IMG/VR virus record: IMGVR_UViG_3300029990_000025 | Span: 1-36,501 of that record | Reading direction: 5' to 3' (one strand) | From: a virus | Length of the DNA stretch: 36,501 nt | Shown here: positions 34,780 through 36,501 of the stretch, piece by piece | How the letters are laid out: the number at the start of each line of letters is the position of its first letter | How positions within the stretch are numbered: position 1 is the stretch's first letter | Notes under the pieces: generated by a model | Told to the model about the DNA's origin: nothing | What the model saw: only the letters and a program-made list of their open reading frames with translations | Databases searched by the model: none | Translations under genes and position numbers: made by a program

Positions 34780-36501
34780 GCGTTCTCCTTCTTGGTCGGT
34801 GCGAACAGTTCGGCTTGCTCCACGAGCCCGTACAGGGCCCCTGCTTCGTTCAGGGCCGCAACGATCCCTCCGCAGGCTGCTGGAGAGTGACCGTCTCGCA
34901 GTGCCTTGGCACCACTGACCCGTCGTGCGTTCACCCGCGCACCGATGTCCACGAGCGAGGTGTACGGCTGGTTGGCCACCAGCTCGGTAGCGGACTTCTC
35001 GCCCACTCCCTTGATCGCTGTCAGCCCCTTGCGGATGGCGCCCTTCTCCAGGTCTGCCACGTACCCGACCTTGGACAGGTTGACGTGCGGGCCGCGGATC
35101 TTCACCCCGGCCTTGCGTGCTGCGCTCAGGTAGCCCGACTCCTGCTTGTCGCCGACGTAGGCATTGAGCAGGCTCGACCAGTACGCCACGGGATGGTTCA
35201 CGGAGAACCACGCCGTGATGTAGGCCAGCCACCCGTAGGCGGTGGCGTGGGCCTTGTTGAAGCCGTACTGGGCGTAGGCGTTGAGCGCGGTGTCCAGGAA
35301 CATCAGGTCGTGCTCGTCCATCCCGGCCGCCGTGCCCTTGGCCCGCATGGTGGTGGTGATGTCCCGCATGACCTTCTGGGCCTTGGCGATCTGATCCTCG
35401 GTGGAGGCCTTGATCGCCTTGCGTGCCCGCTCGATCTCCTCGATGGGCATGCCGATCGCCTTCAGGATGTTGATGACCTGCTCCTGGTAGATGATCGTGC
35501 CGTACGTGTCCCGTGTGGCCTCCATGATCAGCGGATGCCGGATGGGCACCTGCTTGGCCTTGCTGCGCCGCTCGAGGTACTCGTCCGTCGCACCGGACTT
35601 CATCACCGCAGGCCGGAACAGCGCCTGCGCGGCGATGACCTCGTGGATGTTCTTCGGCTTCATGCGCGAGCAGCCCTTGGTGAACGTCCAGCCCTCCAGC
35701 TGGAACATGCCAGCGGTCTGCCCTGACCCGATCCGTGCATAGGCCCGGCGATCGTTCAGCGGGATGTCCGCCATGTCGATGCCGACCACGTCGACCATGC
35801 TCTTGATCGCGCTCATGGTCTTCAGGCCCAGCACGTCGAGCTTGACCAGGCCGAAGGGCTCGATGTCGTTCATGTCGAAGGCCGTGACGAAGGTCTTGCT
35901 CGAGGCCACGTACTGGATGGGGATCCCCGATCCTGCGTGCTCGTCGGGGATGATGAGGATGCCGCCGGCGTGCACCCCATAGTTGGAGTAGGGCGTGTGG
36001 CTGGCGATGCTCACCAGGGCCTGCCACTCCTCATCAGTCAAGCGTTCGTTCGGGTCCCTGCCCTGCTTGCGGGCGTTCGACTTCCACTTGACCACCAGTG
36101 ATCCACGCTGCGTGGTCTCGCCGTTCTCGTCCTCCTCCTCATCCTTCAGGCCCATCTTCATCCACAAGCCGATGTGGCTGACGGTGTACATCTCCTCCAG
36201 CCAGGCCAGCACCTCACCGCGGCGCAGGTGCTCCACGTCGAGGTCGATGTCCGGCGGCTTGGCCTTGTCGCGGCTGATGAAGCGATCGAACTGCAATCCC
36301 CATACGATCGGATCGTGCACGGTGATGCCCAGCAGCCAGACGATCATCGACCCGGAGGCGGATCCACGGGGACCGTAGAAGATCCCCTCCCGCTTCATGA
36401 AGTCCGTCACCGTGGCCGTGAACAGCAGGTAGCCAGCGAACCCGGCATCGTGGACCACCTCCAGTTCCTCGCGCAGTCGTTCACGGTAGGCCTCGGCATG
36501 G
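34776..36501 (-). CDS. dnaE: DnaE-type DNA polymerase III alpha (C-terminal part)
   Basis: The gene runs off the right edge, so the PHP domain and part of the palm are missing. The visible 574 codons contain GPRGSASGSMIVWLLGIT, the catalytic PDIDLD (Asp pair of the palm), FGLVKLDVLGLKT (third Asp), AQALFRP, the fingers region with YGTIIYQEQVINIL and QYGFNKAHATAYGWLAYITA, and a helix-hairpin-helix near IKGVGEKSATEL. The protein ends soon after, without the OB and tau-binding domains of the host enzyme, but carries QAELF (34803-34817), which fits a beta-clamp motif. Confidence 0.93.
   Translation of the reverse strand, partial: HAEAYRERLREELEVVHDAGFAGYLLFTATVTDFMKREGIFYGPRGSASGSMIVWLLGITVHDPIVWGLQFDRFISRDKAKPPDIDLDVEHLRRGEVLAWLEEMYTVSHIGLWMKMGLKDEEEDENGETTQRGSLVVKWKSNARKQGRDPNERLTDEEWQALVSIASHTPYSNYGVHAGGILIIPDEHAGSGIPIQYVASSKTFVTAFDMNDIEPFGLVKLDVLGLKTMSAIKSMVDVVGIDMADIPLNDRRAYARIGSGQTAGMFQLEGWTFTKGCSRMKPKNIHEVIAAQALFRPAVMKSGATDEYLERRSKAKQVPIRHPLIMEATRDTYGTIIYQEQVINILKAIGMPIEEIERARKAIKASTEDQIAKAQKVMRDITTTMRAKGTAAGMDEHDLMFLDTALNAYAQYGFNKAHATAYGWLAYITAWFSVNHPVAYWSSLLNAYVGDKQESGYLSAARKAGVKIRGPHVNLSKVGYVADLEKGAIRKGLTAIKGVGEKSATELVANQPYTSLVDIGARVNARRVSGAKALRDGHSPAACGGIVAALNEAGALYGLVEQAELFAPTKKENA

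Overview
The window is part of the genome of a tailed phage with a long non-contractile tail (siphovirus), most likely infecting a high-GC actinobacterium. The evidence is the uniformly GC-rich sequence with tightly overlapping genes (ATGA, GTGA and TGATG junctions), frequent GTG starts, a WhiB-family regulator, a lysozyme-fold protein resembling Rpf or transglycosylase domains, and a long tape measure gene. No integrase, tRNA, insertion sequence or CRISPR array was seen. Product names come from reading motifs and gene order, not from database searches.

Layout. (1) Positions 1-14995, plus strand: the virion operon. It starts in the last codons of an upstream gene and runs through a small basic protein, four head-tail connector or tail-completion proteins, a major tail protein with a C-terminal fibronectin III domain, tail assembly chaperones joined by a -1 frameshift at CCCTTTC, a 2168-residue tape measure protein, and six tail-tip genes. 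(2) 14996-15133: convergence zone with a leftward terminator and a structured inverted-repeat element. (3) 15134-21130, minus strand: membrane and Cys-rich proteins of unknown role, in transcription units separated by hairpins. Four starts share the word TGTCCGCA and lie downstream of terminator-like hairpins. Two of these units also have a good sigma70-type promoter. (4) 21131-29918, minus strand: a long run of mostly overlapping small genes, many with Cys pairs. It includes a DUF932 protein, a small HTH protein, an HNH nuclease and, side by side, two recognisable anti-defence nucleotide sponges: an Acb2/Tad1-family protein (24382-24594) and a Tad2/DUF2829-family protein (24591-24848). One coiled-coil gene (27373-27783) interrupts this run on the plus strand with its own terminator. 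(5) 29919-36501, minus strand: a lysozyme-like secreted enzyme, a fibronectin III fibre-like protein, the terminase small subunit, WhiB, a RuvC-like resolvase, a winged-helix-like protein, a Cas4/RecB-like Fe-S nuclease, small proteins, and the C-terminal part of a DnaE-type DNA polymerase that runs off the right edge.

How it works together (inference). The rightward operon builds the head-tail joint and tail. The leftward genes carry replication and recombination functions (DnaE, RuvC, Cas4-like), regulation (WhiB, HTH proteins), packaging initiation (TerS) and host-defence counteraction. The two sponges would bind second messengers of CBASS and Thoeris immunity, and the many unknown small genes co-transcribed with them are natural candidates for further counter-defence functions. 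No complete lysis cassette is recognisable; the only peptidoglycan-active candidate is the enzyme at 30000-30407.
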